From contig CM070874.1 in assembly GCA_036365515.1 (NCBI GenBank), positions 246,768,930 to 246,832,929 of the forward strand: 64,000 nt of DNA, given 5' to 3'. The notes beneath the pieces were generated by a model. It was given only the letters and a program-made list of their open reading frames with translations. It was not told where the DNA came from and did no database searches. The position numbers and the translations under genes are program-made. Shown here one piece after another: positions 47,253-58,732 of this stretch; position 1 is the stretch's first letter; each line of letters begins with the position of its first letter. This DNA comes from Torymus aiolomorphi (lineage: Eukaryota > Arthropoda > Insecta > Hymenoptera > Torymidae).

Positions 47253-48530
47253 TTAATTTTGTTTAAGTATTATAGGTTGAACAATAATGAAAATCTTCGG
47301 AAAATGTTTTAAGCACAGTGATTTCTGACACCATGAACATTTTATAATAGTAGTATTTTTACATCCTGGTACCTCACAATGAGCTTGGGATCCACCAAAG
47401 CTAAAGGGCACCGGATTTACAATTTCATTTGGTTTATTATCGATATAACCGCTTTTATACCAAGAGTATTTAAACAGATTTACGTATCGAGGAGAAGATA
47501 ACTGATTGTGAACCAGAGATTGTAATTTAATTACATTATTTCGTAAGTGCAAACATATCTTTATCCAACAAAATTACACTATCGGAAAAGTGTCTTACAA
47601 AATTTTTCCATATACAAAAACCAAACACATCCAGCGGTTGTATTTTTCCAGTTGTACCTTTAGGAATTTTGAAAAGTTTAATGTTTTTGTCATCAGGTTT
47701 TCCTCTTTCGACTGCTTCTGTTCAATGTCCACCCCAAGAATCTAGCAACAAACGATTTTTTCCAACATTTGGGAAAAATACATCCCTTAACCATTTTCGA
47801 AAATGATCTGAAAATAAATTATAAACAAATAAATTTCACAGATCATTACAGTAAACTATTGCTATTTGTATTACATCACTAATTTTGATAACGATTTATT
47901 ACATGAAATCAAATTAACAAAAATAAATAATAATGAAATTTATTAATACTTCACAAAAATTTTTTTATAACTTTCGGAGTTTACATTAAAATACCATATT
48001 TTAAAAATAATTTACTAATAATTGTAAATCTTTTTTAATATGAGTCTACTAAAATTAAAAGTTTATAAGTAAAATCTTTAAAATAGATGTAAGCTACAAG
48101 TTTACGAATAGAAGAACACTTTATTTAATTTCACTCACCTGATGTCATTTTGCCAGATTTAGAAGCCATCAAATATACGTTATCTGGCTGAAATAAATTT
48201 TGTTGTATTAATGGTCCGAATTCATCTTTAGTCTCTTTTAAGAGTATAAATAATAGAGAGCAATTTTCCAGCAGCATTAATTGCAGGCAATATTGAGTAA
48301 CTATATGCTGTCGATGAAACAGATTGCACAACACATTCGATAGTCTTTGTTCCTTCGTCTGCTAATGTACGTCCAGAATGTAATTCTAAATGAAATCCAC
48401 TTTGATCAGCGTTGTAGGTATTTTCAATTTCAAATTCTGATCTCAGTGGTTTGATGTCTGCTGAAAATTTACTAGCTTCTTGATTTATAGTTTCCTTGTC
48501 TTTCCCACATCCCCAACATTCCCAACACAT
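47253..48530 (-). pseudogene. Pogo/Tigger-like DDE transposase with one intron
   Basis: The minus-strand exon 48530-48139 carries NADQSGFHLELHSGRTLAD and PDNVYLMASKSGKMTS, with a frameshift near 48240. An intron with GTGAGT...TTTTCAG spans 48138-47808. The second exon has DHFRKWLRDVFFPNVG, LLLDSWGGH, a stop, PKGTTGKIQPLDVFGF and a C-terminal cysteine module CEVPGC...CSWCQKSLCLKHF. The three aspartates in NADQSG, LLDSW and QPLDV fit the catalytic triad of pogo-type (CENP-B/jerky-like) transposases. The N-terminal DNA-binding half is missing. Confidence 0.7.
47808..48138 (-). other. Intron of the pogo-like gene
   Basis: 331 bp with donor CAG-GTGAGTG and acceptor ATTTTCAG-ATC on the minus strand. 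Joining the flanks keeps the transposase frame (MTS then DHFRKW). Confidence 0.75.
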
Positions 48531-49114
48531 CCCTATTTTTCATTATTCTTTTTCAATTTTCAACATTCTATAATATTACGCATCTTAGGAGGACAAGGGA
48601 AGTCTAGAGCTGCTCTAGCAGGGGTGACTCTCCAATCTCCTACACATACTTGGCGGGCCCAACGGTTTGCAGGTTAAAGTGTAGACATGGTCAATTTCAT
48701 ATAGATATTCATATGTTTAAAGATAAAATGTATAAATGTGTTGCATCTAAATATTAAATACTTATCCATGAATCTATCACTCGGTTTTTCATTAGATATT
48801 GCAAACCCGCATGAAAATATCATATGCGATCTCATATGAGAATATCGGACATCAGATCTCATCTGAGATTTCATATGAGATCCCATAATATATAAAATTG
48901 CAGATAATATCTCATATATGTGTGTATATATATATATATATACATACACACACTAGGGGTACCCCCCTGCTCGCTCCGCTCGCCAACCCCCCATTAATAA
49001 GTGGACTCTTTATTTATCAGTTTTTATTCTAAAATTTAAAAAAATAGTAGAGATTATTATATAGATATTATTAAAAATAAGTAAGGACCGTAAGTCTTTA
49101 TCTAAAAAAAATTT
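48531..49114. other. Unassigned; short ATATGAGATC repeats
   Basis: Between 48820 and 48910 the phrase CATATGAGAT and its complement recur several times. A small AT run lies at 48926-48941. No gene. Confidence 0.5.
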
Positions 49115-49675
49115 AACATACGAGCATAGGCATCACAGTTTCTGGGAGTGAGATTATGTGACGTTTTCGACCGTGAAATCAAAGATTAAGTACAAATAAA
49201 TTTCTGTACGGTATGTGGAAAAATTTTATATTTCCTTCGGTAGCAATGAGGACCACCAACGCACGCGAGTTGGGCCTTCGCTTCGCTTGATCCTGAAATT
49301 ATGGATAAGCACAAATAACTTTCTTTACGACATATGAGGAAATTGCATATCTCTAGGTAAAGGTAATATATGGGCTGAAGAATGACAGGACTCTATATAA
49401 TATATTGAGATATAAAAAGTCTAGCTTTTCCACGCCACGCAAGAGGTAGATAGATAGGCGTGTTTTTTTTAAAGAGATTTCCCCTGTTTTACTATCTTTG
49501 AATTCATTTTCCATTAAATATGTCATTTTTTGTTTTCGTAATAAAAAGTTAGTAAAAAAAGGCCTATTCCTCTGTTAAAAAAACTGTATAATTTTCAAGT
49601 TTTACTTTTATTCTATTAAATAAACATATGTTATATTTTTAAACATTTTTATAGTTATTTAAATAACATAAATTT
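49115..49675 (+). repeat. Left arm of a ~10-kb inverted-repeat pair
   Basis: Reverse complement of 58733-59150. Shared phrases include ACATACGAG, CAGTTTCT, TTTTCGACC, CTTTTCCACGCCACNCAAGA and AAACATATGTTATATTTTTA. Within this arm a part of about 140 bp (49190-49260) is repeated in altered form at 49295-49360. Confidence 0.8.
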
Positions 49676-49679
49676 TAAG

Positions 49680-50240
49680 CTTGAAAGTCATTCAAAGCTT
49701 TTGAAGTTCATATTGATTTCAAAGGTCGCTCAAAGTATGACGCTAAAATATTAATTATGAAGGTCGCTGAAAGCAGACCGAAACTTAAATCGAAACCGTT
49801 GTTGAATTCTAAAAGTAGATCGATTTTGAAGGTTAAGCAAAAGATCAGTTTGTAAGTCATTGAAAATATATTAATTTTAAAGGTTGTTGAAAGCTAATCA
49901 ATTTTGGAGGTCTGAATACTGACATGTATATGTCAGACATATTTTGAAGGTCGCTGACAGCAGACCGATTTTTGAAAGCTAATCAATTTTGGAGGTCTGA
50001 TAGCAGACCGATTTTGAAGGTCGTTGATAGCAGTCCGATTATGAAAGTCGCTGATAAGAGACTGGTTTTGAAGATCGTTGACAGGAGACTAATTTTAAAG
50101 GTTGCTGATAGCAGACCGATTTTTAAAAAATTTTTTAATAATGTCGTTGATAGCAGACCAATTAAGGCATTTTTTAATACATTTTTTTAAAAGTCAATAA
50201 AAGTTGACCAATTTTGAAGGTCGCTGAAAGCAGACCAATT
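49680..50240. repeat. Minisatellite, ~30-bp imperfect units
   Basis: Units of the form TTTTGAAGGTCGCTGATAGC followed by AGACCGA recur, with changes, at least twelve times. The frame 49972-50190 is a translation of this array. Confidence 0.85.
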
Positions 50241-50636
50241 ATCTACTAAGATTTTCAATTAAATTTTTTATATAATTTAAATTATATTCTTTCAATAACT
50301 CCTCTAAATATTCATTATACTTATTTGTTTCTTTTATGTTTTCTTCTGTTTTTGTATTTAATTCGGACAGTCGATTTTCTTCTTCCAATGTATACACTTC
50401 TACATATTTTTTTTTTCTGGATCCCATAATACTGGAAATTCTGTTTTATTTTGGTTTAAATGATTATTGTATTCATCTATTAAATTGTTCATATAATTAT
50501 TGTCCTCATGTTCTAACAAATGTTTATTTAAATCGTCTAGAATTTGAGCTTGTTCAATGGTGTGAACTTCTATAAATTTTTTTTCTTTTGGATCCCAACG
50601 TAATGGCATTGGTTTTACATCACCTTGGTATGCCAT
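50239..50636 (-). CDS. Two-repeat WDP protein, unknown function (frameshift)
   Basis: Starts at MAYQGDVKPMPLRWDPKEKK (50636). A repeat of about 55 residues occurs twice: LRWDPKEKKFIEVHTIE with a following acidic helix, then VLWDPEKK...YVEVYTLEE with another helix ending at 50239. The two halves are in different frames and meet at a 10-base T run (50407-50416), so either a slip mutation or slippage joins them. The rest is Asn-, Glu- and Leu-rich and probably helical. It follows the helicase on the same strand. I do not recognise the family. Confidence 0.5.
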
Positions 50637-50821
50637 GTTTTTTAATTTAATATACTTTGAATTAATATAAATATTGTAAAAAATAATTTGTAATTTTATT
50701 ACATAATAAATAAAAGAATAATTATAATTGTTCATCAAAAATTTCTTTCCACACAATATTGGTAATTTCCTCTGTATTTTCCGAATCATTTTGAATAAAT
50801 ATATTATTAGGATTCCTATAT

Positions 50822-51884
50822 CTATAGTCTAGTTATTTTGAATCGCCTTCCATTGCATAAACCATCATTTATACTTAAGTTTCTTATCAACATTACTATC
50901 GCATTAATTTTCAGATTTAATTTATGTGGAGGTAAACCTTCACGAATATTATGCAAATATTCAATAGAAAAATTTATGTAAATATTATCATCTGATAGAT
51001 CAACACCTTCATATGTAGCAGTATCTATACTATAATAAGTCATTTCATCACTATCGATCAATTTTAATATTTTATTATTCAGAATAGTTGAATCTTCATT
51101 ATGAGACGTTAAAATGACACTATTCATAGATAAATTATAATTTATATCTTTATATATTTTCAAACAAACATCGTCAGTTTTCCAACTGTTTGGTACTTCG
51201 AATGGATTCATTATTCCCTCTCCAATATCTAATAAAAATGAAGCGAATTCTTTATTGTTAGAACGAATATTTTTTTTTAACTTCATTATATTGAAAAGTG
51301 GCCAAATATCTGAATATTTTATTGTTTCTTGTATAATTGTGTTTCTACAACCATTTTTAATAACTGGAAGAATTTGCCGAAAATCTTTTCCTAATACAAT
51401 TAATTTCCCCCCAAATGGTAAATTATTATTACAAACATCTCTTAATGTTTTATCTACAATGTCTAAAGCTTTTTTTGGTATCATTGATGCTTCGTCTCAA
51501 ATTATTGCATCTACATCCCGTAATTTTTTCTTATCAGAGTCTAATTATAAAAATGCACTTTCTATACTTCCCTAATCTAAAGGTAATTTAAATGTTTTAT
51601 GACTTGTCATTCCTTTTGGTAATAGTATTGACGCAATACCAGTCCAAGCCATTGATAACATTTTTTTTTCTTTAGACAAAAAGTAAAAAATTAATGTCTT
51701 GTAAAAATGTTTTACCTGAACCACCAGGACCGTTTATAAAATGAATCTTATGTTCATGATTTAATAATTTCTCAAAAATATACTTTTGTTCTAAATTTAT
51801 TTGAGTATACATGATACTAAACATTTCTTCACAGAATAAAATTTCAGTCTTATTAACTTCATTACATTCAATTTGCGGTTGTAC
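50822..51884 (-). pseudogene. Pif1-like helicase (Helitron-type), N-terminally truncated
   Basis: The Walker A box GPGGSGKT lies at about 51735, with FEKLLNHEHKIHFIN before it. MAWTGIASILLPKGMTSH follows at about 51640, DEASMIPKKAL (Walker B) at 51490, FGGKLIVLGKDFRQILPV, LKKNIRS, then the C-terminal LPPHKLNLKINAIVMLIRN and NDGLCNGRRFKI. This order is that of the helicase half of Helitron proteins. The lesions are a frameshift near 51715 after the Walker A box, stops near 51570 and 51540, and a TGA just before Walker B where Trp is usual. The Rep domain that should precede it is not present; gypsy sequence begins at 51884. Confidence 0.8.
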
Positions 51885-53250
51885 TACTGGCCGAAGATGT
51901 ATCACACAATGAGGAAGTACGTGAAATAATGCCAAGTGTGCCAGCAGACAAAAGCGGAGCAAAGACCGCCACCTGGCCTGATGGGACAGCGAGTTATCGA
52001 CGGGCCGTGGCAAGTAGTTGCCGGAGATATAACCGGGCCGTGGCAAGTAGTTGCCGGAGATATAACCGGCCCGTTCGTGAAAAGTAAACTCAGGCACGAG
52101 TATATCTTGGGTGTTCCAAGACCTATTTACTCGCTGGGTGGAGTGCGTGCCCATACGCAAAGCGAATGCGAGGACCATCTTGAAAGAATTCAAGGAGAGA
52201 GTGATTCTGCGATTCGGCACTCCGGAGGTATTCCTGTCCGACAACGGTACCGAATTCAAGAATAAAGCCGTGGACAAATACCTCGCCGACGTCGGCGTCC
52301 ATCACTCGACTACCCCGCCGTATCACCCTCAGGCGAACCCTGTGGAGAGGGTAAATCGAACGTTAAAGACCCGTTTGGTCGCGTTCGTCGAGGAATCTCA
52401 CGCCGAGTGGGATCAGAAACTGCCGGAGCTGATGTTCTCGTTGAACAACTCCGTGCACGCTTCGACCGGCGTAAGCCCGGCCGCCCTCAATTACGGCAGA
52501 CAGCCGCTTCCCCCGGCGAAAGCTCGCCGCGAGCAAGAGCGCGAGGCCCTTGATCAACGAGAACGCAAGGCTGTGGATACGTGGGCCGAGCGCCTGCATG
52601 ATATGGATAGTCTGCGAAAGAGGGCTGCCGCACAAACTGCCGAGGAGCACCGGCGACAAGCGGCATTCTACAATGCGCGTCGGAGAGAGGTCTCCTACGG
52701 GGTAGGAGACTTCGTCTTGAAAAGGAACAGAGTCCTTTCCTCGGCAGCGCAAGGAATACCGGCGAAGTTAGCGCCGAAGTACGTCGGTCCACTGAAGGTG
52801 GCCGAGATAACCGGCTCCAATACGGTAAGAGTAATAGACGAGAAGGACATGAGCGAAGAGATCCTGCATGTCTCTCACCTCAAGCCGTACGACGAAGAAA
52901 GCAGCGACGAAACGGGCGAAGAAGTAGATGACGTCGAGGATATGCAACCGCCGAGGGAAGACGTAAGCGTCCCGGTGACGAGCGACCCACCGAAGACCGG
53001 CGGAAAACGTCCACGGGGACGTCCGCGTAAAACGGTTCGCGTCGTGGTTCGCACGGTTCCCGGTAAAACGCGCGCGACGGCGAAGGTGAACTCCGGGACG
53101 GGAAAACCCCGGGGCAGACCGAAAGGTTCCGCGAAGAGACAGGAACCGAGGTCGCACGGAGATGCCTCACCGCGGTCGACTCGCGCGCAGCGGCGTGCGA
53201 GAGCGTTAAACAAGAGCAGGAGTTCAGGAGTTGTTAGTGACTCCGACTAA
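51884..53250 (+). pseudogene. Gypsy integrase with AT-hook C-terminus
   Basis: The zinc-finger part (YYWPKMYHTMRKYVK, stop, CQVCQQTK) leads to GLMGQRVIDGPWQVVAGDITGP, which holds the first catalytic Asp. A 33-bp tandem duplication (52002-52067) repeats PWQVVAGDITG. A frameshift near 52105 leads into the main 379-codon frame: LSDNGTEF (second Asp), NPVERVNRTLK (Glu), a Gln/Arg-rich helix, YVGPLKV and LHVSHLKPYDEE. The C-terminal 110 residues are acidic and then basic, with AT-hooks RPRGRPRK (about residue 300) and KPRGRPKG (about residue 334). High GC content sets it off from its neighbours. Confidence 0.85.
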
Positions 53251-53282
53251 TGCACCTTTTCGCTCCGTCTCTTTTGTTGCAG

Positions 53283-53570
53283 ATGGCTGAGAAATCACTG
53301 GTGTCGAGTACCGAGGACGGTGCCCTCAACACCGAAGCGATGGTGCGCGGGATTCTGCGCGCCATCGAGCAGCTCGGGCGAGCTGAGTTCGCTCGCCCGT
53401 TGTCAGTGACGCTGGAGGAGCTGGCCGAGGTAGCCGGAGCATTGGCGATCCCCCCTCCACCCACTGCCACCACTTCGGCGCCGTTGCGCCGGCCGAAAGC
53501 CACCGATGGAGCCACGCCGGGAGAAGCGGGCCCGCCGACGGCGGAGGCCCAGCCCAGTCCAGCGGCCCCC
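53283..53570 (+). pseudogene. ORF after gypsy integrase, cut off by repeats
   Basis: The likely start is MAEKSLVSSTEDGALNTEAM at 53283. The protein is Ala-, Glu- and Pro-rich with helix-forming RGILRAIEQLGRAEF and a Pro/Thr tail, and it loses its natural end at about 53570 where AT-rich repeats begin. The ATG is directly preceded by CTCTTTTGTTGCAG, which looks like a splice acceptor. Position and acceptor resemble the third ORF of some gypsy elements, but no signal peptide or membrane segment is visible, and identity is unknown. Confidence 0.45.
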
Positions 53571-53572
53571 TC

Positions 53573-54250
53573 TAAAATTTTTTCAGAATTTTCGGAGACA
53601 ATATTTTATTTTCTGAAAAATTCGGGAAATCCAATTTTTCAAAAATGTCTAAAAAAATTCTGAAAAAATTCTGTTTGCATATATTCCGACGTGAAATTTC
53701 ACGCTCTTTCAGAATCCGTAGTCAGAATTACGATTTAACCTCAACAAACAAAAAATGGCCGATTTAAACGTAAAAAACGTGAAAATTTTCGAAAAAAATT
53801 TTTTCTGGATTTTTTTCGCAATGATACCGCAAAGGTATCCCCTTATAATTATGATCAGAGGTGATCATGGCAATTGAAGTTTGACAGGAAATTTTTATAT
53901 TAATGTTAAACAACCGCATTTTTACAAAATAGCGGCTGAAACAAAATTTTTTTTGTTTAAATTTCATCAATTTTTTTCTCGAAACCTATGGACTTTAGCA
54001 AAAAGTTCACAAGAACAAAAATGTCTTAGAATTAGTCAAGGAACGCTCTCAAATTTTTTCAAAATTTTCAGAGACAATTTTTTATTTTCTGAAAAATTCG
54101 GGAAATCCAATTTTTCAAAAATGTCTAAAAAAATTCTGAAAAAATTCTGGAGTGTTCCTTGACTAATTCTAAGACACTTTTGTTCTTGTGAACTTTCTGC
54201 CAAAGTCCATAGTTTTCTAAAAAAAAATTGATGAATTTTAAACATCATAT
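53573..54250. repeat. Cluster of ~100-bp direct and ~90-bp inverted repeats
   Basis: 53573-53672 is repeated at 54051-54149 (TCTGAAAAATTCGGGAAATC and flanks). 53955-54046 and 54150-54240 are inverted copies of each other, sharing CCTTGACTAATTCTAAGACA. The arrangement looks like a hairpin element carrying part of another. No gene. Confidence 0.75.
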
Positions 54251-54263
54251 CGCCGTCATGGCG

Positions 54264-55683
54264 TACACCAGTTAAAACAGTAGTGTGTTTAATTTGTGAG
54301 GAAGTGTATCACGCTAGTGATTTTAATAAGTTAAAAAACATTACATACTTAAGCAAGATACTTGTTATTTGCCCGGAACATCGAAGTCTAACCTCAAAAT
54401 CAACAGACCACGTGTTGACCTCGTTGTCGGAGGAAGTTTAAGTATATATAGCACAAATTAAAGCAACCAAAGAGGAACAATTAAAGGAACAAATTTTGAA
54501 CGAAATTTCAGCTGATTCGTCAAGACTTGATACGACTGTAAATAATGCCTGTGCGGAATGTGAGAACTTAAGAATTGAAAATACCTTACTAAAGGATCTT
54601 AATGCAGAACTGAAGGAGAAGAATGCGATACTGAAAGAATTAATGAAAAAAGATAAAGAAAACACTGCTTTAAATTTCAAAAAAGTGACTTATGCCGAAA
54701 TTATGACAAGTAAACCAAATAAGCCAAAAAGAATTCCTAGAATAATAATTAAGAAAACAAAACAAGAGGAAACTATGGAGAAAGTTAATGAGGAAATATC
54801 TCGATACTTGACAAAAGAAAAAACTATACAAACAAATAATATTTAAAAAAAAAAGAATGAAGAAACAATTATTACTTGCAGTAGTCTTGAAAGTGTAGAT
54901 AAAGCTTTCGATACGCTAAAAAGGAAATTAAAAGGTACATGTGAAATCGTGAAAGAAAAGATAATGAATCCTAAAATGAGGATTGTTGGTATTGATAATT
55001 TTGAGAACATGAACACTAAACAACTACAAGACGACATGAATGAAAGAAATTTCAACGAAAAATTCAAAGATGAATGTAAAATTATACACACGTACATAAA
55101 TGATAGAAAGAAAACTCTAACTGCTATAATCGAACTACCTGCAGAATTATACAAGCACGTAAAAGAAAATAAAAATAGAATCTTTGTAGGTTATCAAAGA
55201 TGTAAAATTTTTAACGTCATAAGTGTAAAGCCTTGCTACAAATGTGCAAGACACGGTCACAGTGGAGGAACGTGTAAAAATTCTGCTATGTGTACAAAAT
55301 GTGCTATGCCACATAGTGCAAGTCAATGTAACACGACAGAGAGCAGTTCATGTGTAAATTGTAAGTACAACAATACCAAGTTCGGAACTAATTGCAATAC
55401 TAACCACGAAGCAACAGATAGTGATGTGTGTGAAATTCTTAAAGCTAAGGTGAGAAAGTATATAGATATGCACGACTACCCAATACAACCTACTATACCA
55501 AGACACCTAGGTAAAGTAGGAACCTACTCACTCTGGTTACCATTAGAAGTTAATGTATCTACACAATCGCTAAATAAGCTTAATGATAGTTTGACTAAGA
55601 GTCCAACTTCAGTCCAAGCTGTAATTAAAAGTCCGCTGAAAATGCTGTCTGACAGAATAAAAAATAGGCAAAATATTGAATAA
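54264..55683 (+). pseudogene. LINE ORF1 with zinc finger, coiled coil and three CCHC knuckles
   Basis: It begins near 54270 with CLICEEVYHASDFNKLK...ICPEH, a small PHD-like finger. After a stop at about 54441, a coiled-coil stretch lies at 54496-54660. The RRM-like region (MRIVGIDNF) follows a TAA at 54844. Three knuckles stand at about 55235-55370: CYKCARHGHSGGTC, CTKCAMPHSASQC and a third, altered, CVNCK...C. ORF1 proteins of such LINEs bind element RNA. Two or more stops interrupt it, otherwise the coding order is intact. Confidence 0.75.
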
Positions 55684-55697
55684 ACTACAACCTCGAC

Positions 55698-58629
55698 ATG
55701 ATGAATCTCGATTATGATTTTGAAAATCTATTACAACAAGAAACTGAATGCAGCGATATAAGGAGCCTTAACGTTTATTTAAAAAGACAAAATTTTATAA
55801 TATTATATGTCAACATAAGAAGCCTAAACAAAAATTTTGAAAAGCTTGAATTATTAATAAATAGACTAAAAGGAAAACCAAGTGTCATAATCTGTACGGA
55901 AACTTGGACAATTCAACATGCGGGATTTTTCAATCTACCTGGATATAAGTTGCGGCACAATGAAAGTAGTGTGAATAAAGCGGATGGTGTTATTATGTAC
56001 ATAAAAAGTGATATCGTAGAATATACTGAAACTGTGGTGATAGATAATTTAAGTATCATATATGCGGATATCCTTATAAATAATAATGAAACCATAAGAA
56101 TCTCCGCAACCTATAGATCACATTCCATAAAAAAACCTGAGTATATTCACTCAATTAAAAAATACATTAATAGCAATATTAATATTAAGAACCATGGTTA
56201 TTGGTAATTTTAATATAGATATTATGGACTGTGATAACAATAGTCAGGAGTTTCTAAATAATTTTTATGAAAAAGAATATATACCATGTTTTCTAGGAAT
56301 AACCAGGCCTGCAACTAACAGCTGTAATGGAACGTGTATCGACAATATTTTTATAAAATCAAAGTCACTTATTCCAAAATCCTATAAACTTTGCACTAAT
56401 GAAATTAGTGACCATTACTCATTAATAGTTGCCCTTGGCAACGCAAACTTAAATAAACAAGATAATAGTGCAAAAAAAATATTGTTAACTATAAAAAGCT
56501 CTTTAATAAAGCCTCATTAATAGACTGGAACTCTATATTATCGATTCACGATCCAAATGAAGCAGCCTGCTCGTTAATAAATGGGATTAAAAATTGTATA
56601 AATTGTGCTACAACTAGTAAAGTCATTAAAAGAAAAGATAGGGAGATGATACCAAGAAAAAATTGGATCTCTTCTGCAATCATTACATCTTGTAAAAAAA
56701 AGAAACACTGTATAAATTATGGAAAATGAGTCTTAATTGTACTGAATTAAAGAATAATTATATGCATTACTCTAAATTATTATGTAAAGTAATAAAAGAT
56801 GCTAAATTTAAATTTGAAAGATATAAGATCGAAAAAAGTAGAAAAGATAATAAAAAACTATGGGAAATAATTAATAATAAGTTAGGAAAAACAAAGAAAT
56901 CGAGCAAGACAACTGATCATATATATGTGAACAATAATAAAATTACTAATAAAGAAGACATAGCTAACTTTATGAACACTTATTTCTGTGAGGTGGGTAC
57001 TAATTTAAGTAGGAATATTAATCAACAAAGAAATGTTTATATAAAACCAATTGCAAGAAATGCAATGTCAATATTTATATCCCCTACTAGTATTGACGAA
57101 ATAAGTACAATTATCCAAGATCTTAAAGAAAAAGCAGGAGGTGTGAATGGTATAAATGCGAAAGTTCTAAAAATAATTTCGCCATTTATCTTAACATCTC
57201 TTCAACATATTTTCAATATATCAATTGAACTGGCAATATGGCCAGAAACCTTAAAAAGTGCGGAAGTAGTGCCAATACACAAAGCAGGTGACAACTAATA
57301 TTTCAAATTATAGACCTATATCTTTAATATCAAATATTGCAAAAATTTTTGAGAAAATAATATATAATAGACTTTATAACTTTATTAAAAAATGTAAAAT
57401 ATTATCAAATATTGCAAAAATTTTTGAGAAAATAATATATAATAGACTTTATAACTTTATTAAAAAATGTAAAATATTATCAAATTCACAATATGGTTTT
57501 ATTAAAGGTAGAGGTACAACTGATGCACTCAGCAAAATTACGGATTAATATCCGTAATTTTGTGATCCGTAATTTTGATGATTGAATATAATTATTCAAT
57601 CATCTAGATAACAGTAAACCATTAATAATCACTTTTCATGACCTAGGAAAATCCTTCGACACTGTTAATCATAGAATTCTAATTGAAAAACTAGAAACTT
57701 ATGGAATACGAGGAAAACCGCTTGATTTAATGACTAGCTATCTGTCTAATAGAAATCAAATAGTTAGATTAGAACCACTTTTATTAGGACTACTTTTATT
57801 TATTATATACGTTAATGATCTATTGACAAATATGCAAAAAGATTCAATCCTCTCCTACGCAGATGATACTATCATCATCTCTGGTGAAAATACGTGGTTT
57901 GATGCGCAGGAAAAAATGAACAAATCATTAGAAAATGTTGCAAATTGGTTAGCATTTAATAAACATTCATTAAATACTAGTAAAACGGTCTATATGACAA
58001 TTGGTAGTTATTGTGATAGTGTACCAAAAAACATTAAAATTGAAATACAGAAACAAGAAATAAAAAGAGTGACTAATTATAAGTACCTAGGAATAATTTT
58101 CTATTACAATATGAAATGGGATATGCATATTCAGTACATCATAAATAAAACCAAATATCTAATATTTATCTTTGCAAAAATTAAAAATCTCTTGGACATT
58201 AAATCTCTAATAACAATATATTATGCCTTCTTTCACAGTTACATAAATTATGGAATAATAGCATGGGGTGGGGCTTACAATAATAATATAATGCGTTTAC
58301 AAAATATACAAAAAAGAATTTTGAAACTTATATACAAAAACTCTTTCGTAGAAAGAAGGCCTCTAAACGTAAGGAAAGTGATTCATTTGGAAGCACTAAT
58401 GTATCACTATGAAGAACTGAAAGAATTATATTTAAAAAGTACATCTAAAACTAGGAATAAGAGTATTCAGCAACCAAAAATAAATAAGTCTGTTAGTAAA
58501 AAAAGTTTCATGGTAGCGCTGAAGACCTTTAACTGTCTTTCTAATGAATTAAAAAGTTTGACCTGTAATGGTAATTTTGGGAAATATAAAAAAAAAAAAA
58601 AAATAATTAATTATATACAAAAAACATAG
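55698..58629 (+). pseudogene. LINE ORF2: endonuclease and reverse transcriptase
   Basis: The endonuclease has LYVNIRSLNKNFEKL, VIICTETWTI, IGNFNIDI (usually GDFN, so the Asp is changed) after a frameshift at 56200, and ISDHYSLIV. After a frameshift near 56515 RT follows with NYRPISLISNIAKIFEKII, QYGFIKGRGTTDA, DPLLLG-type fingers and the palm SYADDTIII at 57855. The C-terminal part has YLGIIFYYNMKWDMH and RLQNIQKRILKLI. A 75-bp tandem duplication and a small double palindrome lie in RT. ORF2 starts 14 bp after ORF1. The wording suits the CR1/Jockey group. Confidence 0.85.
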
Positions 58630-58732
58630 ATTATATAACTACTGTTTTGTTTGGGTGTTTATACGTTTATACTTTATTGGAAATTTATAATCACGTTGAA
58701 AACTTACTCGAAATTTGGGCGTTTGGGCGTTA

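Noticed and set aside
49972..50190. 72-codon plus-strand frame
   Set aside because: Translation of the 30-bp minisatellite.
52363..53515. Several minus-strand frames opposite the AT-hook integrase
   Set aside because: Arg/Ser/Pro-rich shadows of the GC-rich plus-strand gene.
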